A stretch of DNA of 27,171 bases from JBFIHF01 sp964411125 (GCA_964411125.1 CAYPJU010000083.1:1-27171); one strand, 5' to 3'; numbered from the stretch's first letter, positions 7,291 through 15,100 are shown. The notes: generated by a model not told the origin, from the letters alone. Made by a program: numbers and translations.

Positions 7291-8823
7291 ATGAGCGCAC
7301 CGCGCGAGGAACTCCGCCTTCAAAATTCGGAGACCGTTCAGTCCCTCCTCGATGCTCTACGGCACGAAGGGATGCAAGTCGAACGGCCACGCCAGATTTA
7401 CTGCAATCGTGACTTGAACATGGCCAAGGTCGAAGCGGTCGGCTTCGACATGGACTATACCCTCGCGCCCTACATCCAGGACGAGCTCGACGCGCTCTCC
7501 GTACGGGTGACCCTGGAGCGCCTCGTCTCGCATCGCGGCTATCCCAAAGAGATTCTGAAGATCGAGCCGCGGCCCGACTTCGCGATCCGCGGGCTCGTCG
7601 TCGACAAGCAGAAGGGGCACATCTTCAAGATGGATGCGCACCGCCACGTCGGGAAGGGGTACCACGGCTTCCGAGAACTCGAGGACAGCGAACGCCACGA
7701 GTACCGAAACTCGACCATCCGGCTGAACAGCGACCACCGTTTCGCTCTCATCGACACGCTGTTCGCGCTCCCCGAAGCGTTCCTCTACGCAGCGCTGGTC
7801 GACTGGCACGAAACGACGAAGCCGGGCGCCGACCACGACTTCGTCCAGATCTTCGACGACATCCGATTCTCGATCGACCTCGCGCATCGCGACGACTCGA
7901 TCAAGGACGAGATCATGTCCGACATCGGGCGGTTCATCACACGCAGCCGCGACCTCGCGCTGTCGCTGCACAAGTTGCGATCGGCCGGAAAGAAGCTCTT
8001 CGTTCTCACGAACAGTTACGCGCGCTACACCGAGAAGGTGATGTCCTACCTCCTCGACGGGATGCTCCCGGAGTATTCTTCGTGGCGGCGATACTTCGAC
8101 ATCTGCATCACCGGCGCCCGAAAGCCGAGCTTCTTCACCGAGCAGAACCCGTTCTTCGAAGTCGACGCCAACGCCGAGGTCGTCTCCAACGACGTCCGCG
8201 CCCTTCGCCGCGGCCACCTCTACCAGGGCGGGAACCTCCTCGAGTTCGAGCGCCTCAGCGGTCTGGGGGGCGAGACCCTCGTCTATGTCGGCGACCACAT
8301 CTACGGCGACATCGTCCGGAGCAAGAAGTCCTCGGCATGGCGGACCGTGATGATCGTTCAGGAGATGGAGGACGAGCTGCGCCGCGTCGACGAGCTGCGC
8401 GAGGACATCGCCCGGCTCGACGAATGGGAGCGCGAGGTGCTGCGGCTCAACGAAGAGCTCGCCTTCGACCAGAGCCTCGATTATCGCCTCGACAAGCTCC
8501 TCACCGCCGGTGACCTCTCGACCGCGTTCGACCCCGAGATGTTGAAGAAGGCACGCGACGAGATCCGAACCCGCCGCGACAGCATGAAACGTCGGCGGGC
8601 GGCGCTCGTCCGCCAGATGGAGGACACCGAAGACGAGCTCGAGACCAACTTCAACCAGTACTGGGGTCTCATCTTCAAGCAGGGCAACGAAAACACCCTG
8701 TTCGGAGAACAGGTCGAAGACTACGCTTGTCTCTACACCAGCCGGGTATCAAATTTCGTGAACTACTCCCCGCTGCATTACTTTCGGGGACCACGGCAAC
8801 TCATGCCGCACGAGAGATACTGA
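7291..8823 (+). CDS. HAD-superfamily 5'-nucleotidase (cytosolic purine 5'-nucleotidase family)
   Basis: This 510-residue cytoplasmic protein belongs to the HAD-IG 5'-nucleotidase family (related to eukaryotic NT5C2), which removes phosphate from nucleoside monophosphates such as IMP/GMP. HAD motif I is GFDMDYTLA (nucleophile Asp53, acid Asp55), motif II is LTNSYARYT (about 236-244), a Lys follows in ARKPSFF, and motif IV is YVGDHIYGD (Asp335, Asp340). The long charged helical segment after residue 350 is likely coiled coil, and the tail SPLHYFRGPRQLMPHE is typical of the family. The ATG at 7291 has a modest GGTGG ribosome site. The stop TGA overlaps the protease start as TGATG. Nucleotidase activity is a family-based inference; substrate preference cannot be read. 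Confidence 0.9.
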   Translation: MSAPREELRLQNSETVQSLLDALRHEGMQVERPRQIYCNRDLNMAKVEAVGFDMDYTLAPYIQDELDALSVRVTLERLVSHRGYPKEILKIEPRPDFAIRGLVVDKQKGHIFKMDAHRHVGKGYHGFRELEDSERHEYRNSTIRLNSDHRFALIDTLFALPEAFLYAALVDWHETTKPGADHDFVQIFDDIRFSIDLAHRDDSIKDEIMSDIGRFITRSRDLALSLHKLRSAGKKLFVLTNSYARYTEKVMSYLLDGMLPEYSSWRRYFDICITGARKPSFFTEQNPFFEVDANAEVVSNDVRALRRGHLYQGGNLLEFERLSGLGGETLVYVGDHIYGDIVRSKKSSAWRTVMIVQEMEDELRRVDELREDIARLDEWEREVLRLNEELAFDQSLDYRLDKLLTAGDLSTAFDPEMLKKARDEIRTRRDSMKRRRAALVRQMEDTEDELETNFNQYWGLIFKQGNENTLFGEQVEDYACLYTSRVSNFVNYSPLHYFRGPRQLMPHERY

Positions 8824-10271
8824 TGACCCTCCCCTGCCACTCCCGCCGACGGCCCATCCTGACGGGGCTGGCCATTGCCCTCGTCGCGTTCGCCGGTCCG
8901 TCGCCTGGCGCCGCGCAGGAGAAAGACCTCTGGGTCGATGGAGGCAAGCACCGCAAGGCGGATCTCGACCAGCCGCTGAGAGGCTCCAGCATCGCGTCCC
9001 TCGCCGAAAAGGTGAGCCCGGCGGTCGTCAACATCATCGTCTCCTACGCCAGCGGCAACAAGCTCGGCGGCTTCTTCGAGTCGGACGGCTGGAGCCCCGC
9101 ATCGGCGCAGGGCTCCGGATTCATCATTCATCCCACTGGATACGTGCTCTCGAACCACCACGTCATCGAGGGCGCCCAGTCGATCACCGTACGCCTGTGG
9201 GACGACCGCGAGTTCGAGGCTCGCGTCGTCGGGATCGACCCGCCCACCGACATTGCGCTCCTGAAAATCGAGCCGGGCGACAAGGAAGTCAGTTTCCCCA
9301 TCGCCGAGCTCGGCGACAGCGACAGCGTCCGGGTGGGCGACAACGTGCTCGCCATCGGCAACCCATTGGGTTTGACCCACACCGTCACGGCGGGCATCGT
9401 CAGTGCCTTGGAGCGACGCGACCTCGCGCCCGGCGGGCGAGAACTGTACGCCGAGTTCATCCAGACCGACGCCTCGATCAATCCCGGAAACTCGGGCGGG
9501 CCGCTCATCAGCCTCCACGGCGAGGTGATCGGGATCAACACGGCGGTGAACCGACAGGGCCAGGGGATCGGTTTCGCGATCCCGATCAACACCGTGAAGA
9601 CCCTCATCCCTCACCTGCACGCCAACGGTTACGTCGTTCGAACCTGGCTCGGCATCCGAATGCAGGAGATGACCCTCGCGCTCGCCAGAAGCTACGGCAT
9701 GAACAGAGCGCAGGGAGCGCTGGTGACCGAGGTCATCGACGATGGGCCCGCGCAGAAGGCGGGCCTGCAACCCGGGGACGTCATCCTCAAATTCGACGGG
9801 AAGACGATCCGCAAGAGCGACATCCTCCCCTGGCTCGCATCCACCGCCGGAGCGACCCAGCCCGTGGAAGTCGAGATTCTCCGCTCCGGTAAGCAGCGAA
9901 CGATCCCGGTACAGCTCGAGGAGCAGCCGAATCAGAAGGCGCCGCCGCTCCCCGCCAGTCGGGTCGACGAGCCGATCGCGAGCGGCAAGAAGATCGACCT
10001 CGGGATCGAAGTGAAGGCGCTGGCTGGCGCCCTCGCAAGGCAGCTCGGCGCCAGCGACTCGAAAGGCGTCGTCGTCGTCGAGATTGAGGCGACATCCCCC
10101 GCCAAAGATTCCGGACTGAGGCAGCGCGACGTCATCCTGGAGGTCGGCGAAACGGCCGTCCTGTCGAAGTCGGAGTTCCAGTCGGCCGCCGAACGGGTGA
10201 AGCCCGGGGAAGTAATGCGGCTGAAAGTGATTCGTGGTGGCAGGGTCGTCTACATCGCATTCGAGCGCTAG
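8823..10271 (+). CDS. Periplasmic HtrA/DegP-like serine protease with two PDZ domains
   Basis: This 482-residue protein starts at the ATG that overlaps the stop of the previous gene (TGATG). The longer frame upstream would lack a signal, whereas this start gives a Sec signal peptide with a cleavage site near GAAQ-E (residues 29-33). The trypsin-like domain has the full triad: His113 (SNHHVIEGA), Asp143 (PTDIALLKIE) and Ser224 (GNSGGPL). PDZ1 lies at about 278-365 (GPAQKAGLQPGDVIL) and PDZ2 at about 392-480 (SPAKDSGLRQRDVILEVG). It would degrade or refold damaged envelope proteins in the periplasm. Coupling to a cytoplasmic 5'-nucleotidase is not a pairing I recognise. The gene ends 10 bases from the convergent ricT stop, with no room for a terminator between them. 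Confidence 0.93.
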   Translation: MTLPCHSRRRPILTGLAIALVAFAGPSPGAAQEKDLWVDGGKHRKADLDQPLRGSSIASLAEKVSPAVVNIIVSYASGNKLGGFFESDGWSPASAQGSGFIIHPTGYVLSNHHVIEGAQSITVRLWDDREFEARVVGIDPPTDIALLKIEPGDKEVSFPIAELGDSDSVRVGDNVLAIGNPLGLTHTVTAGIVSALERRDLAPGGRELYAEFIQTDASINPGNSGGPLISLHGEVIGINTAVNRQGQGIGFAIPINTVKTLIPHLHANGYVVRTWLGIRMQEMTLALARSYGMNRAQGALVTEVIDDGPAQKAGLQPGDVILKFDGKTIRKSDILPWLASTAGATQPVEVEILRSGKQRTIPVQLEEQPNQKAPPLPASRVDEPIASGKKIDLGIEVKALAGALARQLGASDSKGVVVVEIEATSPAKDSGLRQRDVILEVGETAVLSKSEFQSAAERVKPGEVMRLKVIRGGRVVYIAFER

Positions 10272-10281
10272 CGCTCGGCCC

Positions 10282-11298
10282 TTACGACCCCTTCTTGCCA
10301 CCCTTCTTTCCGCTGCGGCGCCTACGCCTCCGCTTCTTCTTCTTTCCGGCGTCCGACTCGTCGTCGTCACTCGCGGGCTGGTGGTCCCACTCGTACTCCA
10401 CCGGAGCGACGCCGTGGTCGACGTAGCCGTCGTCTGACGACTTCTTCCCGAGCGTCACCACGTCGACGACGTCGAACGACTTGCGCTCACCGGACTCGAG
10501 CTCTACGCCGACCCGCCGGTTGATCACGTCGACGTCGTATACCTTCCCCACGCCTTCGCGGGTCCGCACTTTCTTGCCGGCCCTTGGGACCCTCTTTCGC
10601 AGGGATCGATAGAGCTGCTGCTCGTACACGAGGCAACACATCAACCGCCCGCACATCCCGGAGACCTTGGTAGGGTTCAAAGTCAGCCCCTGGTCTTTCG
10701 CCATGCGGATCGAGACGGGCGCGAAGTTCTCGAGGAACGTGCTGCAGCACAACTCGCGGCCACAGGGCCCGATGCCGCCGAGCATCCGAGCGCCGTCACG
10801 GACACCAATCTGGTGCATTTCGATCCGGGTGCGGAACTGGTGGGCGAGGTCGCGGACGAGATCACGAAAGTCGATGCGACCGTCGGCGCTGAAGTAGAAG
10901 ACGAGCCGCGAGCCGTCGTGCATCCACTGCGCACGCACCAGCTTCATCGCGAGACGCCGTGTTCGAATTCGCTCGATCGCGAAGCGATACGCTTCGATCT
11001 CGGCCACCGCGTGCCGCTCCGCAGTCTGCGCATCGTGCTCTGTCGCGCGGCGCAGGACGCGATCGAGCTCGCCCACTTCGACGAGCTGACGGCGGACGTG
11101 ACCTCTCACCGTCCCGAGGAGCGGTCCCCGCTCCGTCTCGACAACGACCCGGTCTCCCGGACGAAGGGTGAGCTCGCGCGCGTCGTGATCGGACTTCAGC
11201 ATCGCACTGTCGAGCTCGATCGGGACGACGTTGAGCAAGCGATGCTTGCCATGGAACGCCTTCCCTTTCAGGTCGAAATCTCGTAACGGCTCGCTCAT
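10282..11298 (-). CDS. ricT: RicT/YaaT family protein (PSP1 C-terminal domain)
   Basis: This 338-residue protein carries the PSP1-type core (about residues 45-230) with the conserved cysteine sets GPCGRELCC (Cys179, 184, 185) and GMCGRLMCC (Cys216, 221, 222). In Bacillus subtilis, RicT (YaaT), as part of the RicA-RicF-RicT complex, binds iron-sulfur clusters and supports RNase Y-dependent RNA processing; partners are not visible here. After the core comes a short beta region and an unusual tail (about 305-338) that is acidic, then strongly basic (Lys/Arg runs, GKKGGKKGS), which may contact nucleic acid. The start overlaps the end of holB by four bases (ATGA). The holB-ricT order is seen in many bacteria. 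The family is sure; the role in this organism is inferred. Confidence 0.92.
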   Translation of the reverse strand: MSEPLRDFDLKGKAFHGKHRLLNVVPIELDSAMLKSDHDARELTLRPGDRVVVETERGPLLGTVRGHVRRQLVEVGELDRVLRRATEHDAQTAERHAVAEIEAYRFAIERIRTRRLAMKLVRAQWMHDGSRLVFYFSADGRIDFRDLVRDLAHQFRTRIEMHQIGVRDGARMLGGIGPCGRELCCSTFLENFAPVSIRMAKDQGLTLNPTKVSGMCGRLMCCLVYEQQLYRSLRKRVPRAGKKVRTREGVGKVYDVDVINRRVGVELESGERKSFDVVDVVTLGKKSSDDGYVDHGVAPVEYEWDHQPASDDDESDAGKKKKRRRRRRSGKKGGKKGS

Positions 11299-12344
11299 CG
11301 GAGGTGGCTCGGAATACGGACGGGTTCGCGAACGGGACCGGGCGCGATCTCGGTCAGCAGGTTTTCGACGACCATCGTCGCGTTCACGTTGCGAGAAAGC
11401 AGGGTCTGCGCCGTGCGCAGCGCATCGACTCGGGCCAACACGCCTTCGATGTCGTAACGCTCGGCGAGCTCGCGGACGGTGTCGAGTCGGTCGCTGTTCA
11501 CGACCGTCTCGTCGCGGCCCAGATGCACCGCCATCACGTCCCGCATCAGCACCAGCAAAAGCTCCAGGCGCAACGGGAGCGTCCGCCGGTCTCGTGCGAG
11601 TTGCTCCGCGCTCGCCAGTAGAGCGGCCGGGCGACCACGCGCGGCGGAGCGGACCGCGTCGAAAATCTCTTCACGGTCGGACAGAACGCCCGCGTCCATC
11701 AAACTGCGTGCGCGCCCCGGGCTACCTTCGGCGAACGCGGCGGCGACTTCGAGGTCTTGCGGCGTCGCCTCTTCGGCCTCTTCGGACTCGGCGAGCACCG
11801 CACGGACGTCGTCGCTACTCAGCGCCTGAAACCGCACGGTCTGGCAGCGTGACCGAATCGTGTCGAGGAGCGCCTGCGGTTGGTCGGTCACCAGGAAGAG
11901 GCGCATCGTCGCCGGCGGTTCTTCCAGCGTCTTGAGCAGGGCGTTCGCCGCCTCGTCCGTCATCGCGTGGACGTCGTCGAAGACCACCGCGTGATAGCGA
12001 GCCTCGAACGGCTTCGTCATCGCCAGCTTCTGAATCGCACGAACGTGGTCGATCTTGATGAACTTGTTCACTCCCCCTTCGGGGACGACGAGGCGAACGT
12101 CGGGATGCTGCAGATCGTTGTCGAGCTTGCGGCAACTGGGGCAACGACCGCATGCGGCGGTGAACTCCCCCTCGGTCCGCTCTTCGCAGTTCAGGATGCG
12201 CACGAACGACAAAGCAGTGGTCCGTTTTCCCACCCCCGCCGGCCCCACCATCAGGTAGCCGTGATGGAGCCGGTCCCCCTCGATCGCGCGACGGAAGACG
12301 TCTTGCGCCCGGCTCTGCCCGCGGATCTGGTCCCAATTCTTCAT
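11295..12344 (-). CDS. holB: DNA polymerase III subunit delta' (clamp loader)
   Basis: This 349-residue AAA+ protein is the delta' subunit that helps load the sliding clamp. Visible features are Walker A GPAGVGKRT (34-42), a four-cysteine zinc module (Cys53, 65, 68, 71), Walker B-like VVFDDVHAM, NALLKTLEEPP, and the SRC motif TIRSRCQTVRF. The C-terminal half is helical, as expected for the collar domain. Classical delta' proteins often have a changed P-loop; this P-loop looks intact, so ATP binding is possible, as in DnaX. The length is too short for DnaX, and the downstream ricT supports delta'. It follows the M67 peptidase gene after 38 bases and probably shares its transcript. Confidence 0.9.
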   Translation of the reverse strand: MKNWDQIRGQSRAQDVFRRAIEGDRLHHGYLMVGPAGVGKRTTALSFVRILNCEERTEGEFTAACGRCPSCRKLDNDLQHPDVRLVVPEGGVNKFIKIDHVRAIQKLAMTKPFEARYHAVVFDDVHAMTDEAANALLKTLEEPPATMRLFLVTDQPQALLDTIRSRCQTVRFQALSSDDVRAVLAESEEAEEATPQDLEVAAAFAEGSPGRARSLMDAGVLSDREEIFDAVRSAARGRPAALLASAEQLARDRRTLPLRLELLLVLMRDVMAVHLGRDETVVNSDRLDTVRELAERYDIEGVLARVDALRTAQTLLSRNVNATMVVENLLTEIAPGPVREPVRIPSHLR

Positions 12345-12382
12345 CGGCTGCGTTGTACCACGAGCGGTTCGCCGCGGCCACG

Positions 12383-12880
12383 TCAGGCGGTCACGTCGTA
12401 CTGCCAGACCAGCGGAAAGCCGCGCTCGTCGTCGGCGTCGAACCGAAACAGCGACACACGATCCGGGCCGTCTTCGCGAACCGAGACGACGAGGTAGTCG
12501 ACATCGGGGTGCGTAGGCTCCATCGGGTCGTCAGGTTCGAACCGCGGCATCAATGCGCCCGCCACGTCCTCGTCGCTGAAGTAGTCGCCGACGTCGGCGT
12601 GGCTGTGGACGACGACCGCGACGCGTTCCCCGCGATCCTCGGCGCGGATGAACTCCCGCGGATCGATGATGTAGAAGGTGCGCGCCGTCCGTGGGTACGT
12701 CTCGGGATCGAGCGCGTGGTACTTGTCCGCGAGGTTCTCGCACTCCAGGAACCGATATCCCCCCTCCCCCTGCAGGATCAGCCCGCACCCTTCGTCGGGG
12801 TAAGCCCGGGCGACCCATTCGACGGCGTCGTCGAGGCACTCGAACCAGGCGGGTTCGGTCTCGGTAGCTCGCTGGTTCAC
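12383..12880 (-). CDS. JAMM/M67-family metallopeptidase (Mec-like, CysO-cysteine peptidase)
   Basis: This 165-residue Mov34/MPN-type zinc peptidase has the full JAMM motif: Glu30 (YPDEGCGL) and H-S-H-x7-S-x2-D (His92, His94, Ser102, Asp105). Start is a GTG placed directly after the TAA of the cysM-like gene, with a GGTGA ribosome site in that gene's end. In M. tuberculosis the homologous peptidase Mec cuts cysteine from the C-terminus of the carrier CysO. Here the carrier gene and a CysM gene lie immediately upstream, so the same job is the best reading. A bare JAMM protein could also be linked to ThiS/MoaD processing in other pathways. The family is sure; substrate is inferred from neighbours. 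Confidence 0.88.
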   Translation of the reverse strand: MNQRATETEPAWFECLDDAVEWVARAYPDEGCGLILQGEGGYRFLECENLADKYHALDPETYPRTARTFYIIDPREFIRAEDRGERVAVVVHSHADVGDYFSDEDVAGALMPRFEPDDPMEPTHPDVDYLVVSVREDGPDRVSLFRFDADDERGFPLVWQYDVTA

Positions 12881-13822
12881 TTATTCACCGGTGTAGCGGT
12901 CCGCGTGATCGCACGCGATCGTCACGACGACGCCCGACTCGAGCGTCCTGGCTGTTTCGAGCGCTGCCCAGATGTTGGCGCCCGAGGAGTTACCGACGGC
13001 GAGCCCCTCTTCGCGTGCCACACGCTCGGCGAGGTCCCAGCCGGTCTCCGTGTCGCAGAAGAGCATTCCGTCGAGCTCTTCCGGATGAAAGATTCCCGGC
13101 TGGATGCTCGATTCCATGTGTTTCAAGCCCTCCAGACCGTGGAAGGAGTCCGCGGGCTGACAGCCGAGAATCTGGATCCCGGGATCGAAGCTCTTGAGCC
13201 CTCGCCCCGTCCCCATGACCGTTCCCGACGTCCCGGTGCTCGTGACGAAGTGCGTGACGCGCCCCTGCGTCTGCCGCCAGATCTCGGGTGCCGTCGTCGT
13301 CTCGTGCGCCTTCGGGTTCGATGGGTTCCAGTATTGGTCCGCGTACCAGTACTTACCCTCGGCGTCATTCTCCACGATCTCCCGCACCTTCCGAATCGCC
13401 CCGTCGCTCCCCTCCAGCGGTGAGGAGTATTCGATCGAGGCGCCGTACGTCGTGACGATGTGCTTGCGAGCCTCCGACACGTTCTCCGGCATCACGAGCG
13501 TCACCGGAATGTCGAGCGCGGCGCCGAGCATCGCATACGCTATGCCGGTGTTGCCGCTCGTCGCGTCGATCAGCGTCTTACCCCCCGCGAGGTCACCCCT
13601 TTCGAGGGCGTCGACGATGATCTGACGCGCGGGTCGGTCTTTCACCGATCCCCCCGGGTTCGCGTACTCGAGCTTCACCCAGACTTCCACCTGCGCCGGG
13701 AGGTCTTCGGTCACGTGACGCAGGCGCAACAGCGGCGTGTTGCCGATGAGCGACAGGAGGTCTTCGTGCCTTACGGGCGGGTTGCGCTTCGCGCGCTCGT
13801 CGTGGAGTGCCCGAACGTGCAT
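12881..13822 (-). CDS. cysM: Cysteine synthase, CysM-like (PLP-dependent)
   Basis: This 313-residue fold-type II PLP enzyme has all key parts: PLP lysine Lys61 in GGSVKDR, substrate loop TSGNTG (88-93), phosphate loop TGTSGT (196-201), and NSSGAN (278-283) with the Ser that contacts the pyridine nitrogen. It makes cysteine from an activated serine. Given the CysO-like carrier whose stop overlaps this start (TGATG), it probably takes sulfur from a carrier thiocarboxylate and uses O-phosphoserine, as M. tuberculosis CysM does; this is inference, since O-acetylserine use cannot be excluded by eye. The gene is followed without a gap by the JAMM peptidase. It is the intact counterpart of the degenerate paralogue at 14099-15016. 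Confidence 0.9.
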   Translation of the reverse strand: MHVRALHDERAKRNPPVRHEDLLSLIGNTPLLRLRHVTEDLPAQVEVWVKLEYANPGGSVKDRPARQIIVDALERGDLAGGKTLIDATSGNTGIAYAMLGAALDIPVTLVMPENVSEARKHIVTTYGASIEYSSPLEGSDGAIRKVREIVENDAEGKYWYADQYWNPSNPKAHETTTAPEIWRQTQGRVTHFVTSTGTSGTVMGTGRGLKSFDPGIQILGCQPADSFHGLEGLKHMESSIQPGIFHPEELDGMLFCDTETGWDLAERVAREEGLAVGNSSGANIWAALETARTLESGVVVTIACDHADRYTGE

Positions 13823-14097
13823 CAGCCGCCCGCGATCGCCGGGACGATCGAGATCGAGTCACCATCGTTCAGCGAGGTTTCGAGGTTCTCCTGAAAACGG
13901 ATGTCTTCGTCGTTCGCGAAGATGTTCACGAATCGCCGCACCGAACCTTCGTCCGTGAAGAGCCGCGACTTCAGCTCCGGGTGCGAGTCCGTCAAGCTCG
14001 CCAGCGCTTCGCCGACCGTCGCTCCGCTCACCTCGACGGCCTCGGCGTTGTTCGTGAACTTTCGAAGGGGCGTGGGGATTCGTACGTTTACAGCCAT
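13822..14097 (-). CDS. cysO: MoaD/ThiS-like sulfur carrier (CysO-like)
   Basis: This is a 91-residue ubiquitin-like beta-grasp protein (MAVNVRIPTPLRKF, VGEALASL, SISIVPAIAGG). It ends exactly in Gly-Gly before the stop, the feature needed for adenylation and thiocarboxylation. It is long enough for CysO-type carriers and also resembles MoaD; the placement between two cysteine-synthase-fold genes and upstream of a JAMM peptidase favours CysO. The activating E1-like enzyme (MoeZ/ThiF type) is not in the window. Start ATG at 14097 has AGGA 7 bases upstream inside the end of the previous gene, one base after its stop; its own TGA overlaps the cysM ATG. The symbol is used by analogy with M. tuberculosis. 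Confidence 0.87.
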   Translation of the reverse strand: MAVNVRIPTPLRKFTNNAEAVEVSGATVGEALASLTDSHPELKSRLFTDEGSVRRFVNIFANDEDIRFQENLETSLNDGDSISIVPAIAGG

Positions 14098-14098
14098 C

Positions 14099-15016
14099 TC
14101 ATGTTCCTATGAAGGTCGCTCGGTAGAGCGGTTTCGTTTCCCACCCTAGATACCGCTGACCGGCATCGGGATTCAAAGCTACAATCGCCTGGTCGGGCCG
14201 CACGCGGCCCTGCATTTCCAACGCGAGCTTGACGCAGGCGGCGCCTTTCGGGCCGACCAACAAGCCTTCCGCGCGCGCGATGCGGTCGCGCCATTCGAAC
14301 GCCTCGGCGAGCGTCATCTCCTCGACGCCGTCGGGTCGATCCGGGTCTGCAAACTCGTTCTCGGTGAGGTGCACACCACCCACCTGCAGCATCGGATGGT
14401 GCTGCCGGAGCTCCGCGTCGACCGCGCGATACGTCCCTCCTGTGGTGACGCTGGTCACGAACCCACCGAGGGGCGTCCCCCCGAGAGTTCGAAGGATTTC
14501 GTGGGCCATGAGCCGGTACGCCTCGCGCACGGCATGACGCCGATAACCGTCGACGTAGAGACGTGTCGGCTCGGGGCGCGCCCATTCGGCAGCCGTCGCG
14601 ATCGCGCCCTCCAACCCGTCCTCGTCGGGGGTCCATTCGATGGAAGCTCCCCAGCGCCGGATCAGCGGGACGAGTCGCTTCGAACTCCCTTTCGGCGCCC
14701 AGACGCGCACCCGGAGCCCGAGCACCGATCCGATGAAGGCCGCGCTGATCGCCGAGTCGTCGATGCCGGCGATCGCCACCGTATCGCCCTTCATGAGCTG
14801 CCCAGCCGCCATGGCTCGCTCGATGATCTCGAGGACGTAGCGATCCCGAATGCTCCCGCTCGGGTTTCGGTTCTCGAGCTTCAGATAAACGGGTGCCCCG
14901 CCCTCGTCGCCGAGTGACCCCAGGCGCAGCAGGGGGGTGTTTCCGACGAGATCGGAAAGACGGTCGAAGGCGAGTGGCCGCCGAGGTTCGGTTTTCAACG
15001 CACGTTCCGCAGGCAT
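14099..15016 (-). CDS. Degenerate cysteine-synthase homologue lacking the PLP lysine (likely pseudoenzyme)
   Basis: This intact 305-residue frame aligns along its whole length with cysteine synthases (LVGNTPLLRL near 23-32, LKLENRNPSGS, GASIEW, C-terminal GLLVGPKGA). The active site is gone: the PLP lysine is Arg57 (NPSGSIRDR, codon CGG), TSGNTG is replaced by GIDDSA (84-89), and the GNSSGAN serine loop by GPKGAAC (255-261). A Gly/Thr phosphate loop remains as VTTGGT (190-195). No stop or frameshift is present, so it looks maintained as a protein. It is the first gene of the run, with AGGA 6 bases before its ATG and a promoter plus inverted repeat upstream. It may regulate or scaffold CysM, CysO or the peptidase; that is inference. 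Confidence 0.88.
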   Translation of the reverse strand: MPAERALKTEPRRPLAFDRLSDLVGNTPLLRLGSLGDEGGAPVYLKLENRNPSGSIRDRYVLEIIERAMAAGQLMKGDTVAIAGIDDSAISAAFIGSVLGLRVRVWAPKGSSKRLVPLIRRWGASIEWTPDEDGLEGAIATAAEWARPEPTRLYVDGYRRHAVREAYRLMAHEILRTLGGTPLGGFVTSVTTGGTYRAVDAELRQHHPMLQVGGVHLTENEFADPDRPDGVEEMTLAEAFEWRDRIARAEGLLVGPKGAACVKLALEMQGRVRPDQAIVALNPDAGQRYLGWETKPLYRATFIGT

Positions 15017-15027
15017 CCGAAATCCTA

Positions 15028-15039
15028 CTAGTCCACTAG
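15028..15039. promoter_or_regulatory. Inverted repeat CTAGT-CC-ACTAG, possible operator of the cysteine operon
   Basis: A 5-base perfect inverted repeat with a 2-base centre lies across the predicted transcription start and directly before the ribosome site (AGGA, 15026-15023) of the first cysteine-operon gene. CCTA just beside it can also pair with TAGG of the ribosome site in RNA. The regulator is unknown; a dimeric repressor of sulfur metabolism would fit. Confidence 0.45.
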
Positions 15040-15042
15040 GAA

Positions 15043-15071
15043 TTCGTAGATAAAGCGAGGCTCCGTGTCAA
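15043..15071 (-). promoter_or_regulatory. Candidate sigma-70 promoter of the cysteine/holB/ricT run
   Basis: The minus strand has perfect TTGACA (15071-15066), a 17-base spacer and TACGAA (15048-15043). It would start transcription near 15036, some 20 bases before the ATG at 15016. The short gap after the upstream kinase gene makes a promoter here plausible. Confidence 0.5.
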
Positions 15072-15100
15072 TCAAATCGGTCCGGAGCTTCGCCGCGCGC

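Noticed and set aside
7084..7390. Short minus-strand frames opposite the 5'-nucleotidase start
   Set aside because: They overlap a solid gene start, lack ribosome sites and show no signal or motif.
12525..12560. GGTTCGAACC sequence resembling a tRNA T-loop
   Set aside because: It lies in frame inside the JAMM peptidase gene and no acceptor or anticodon stem can be formed around it.
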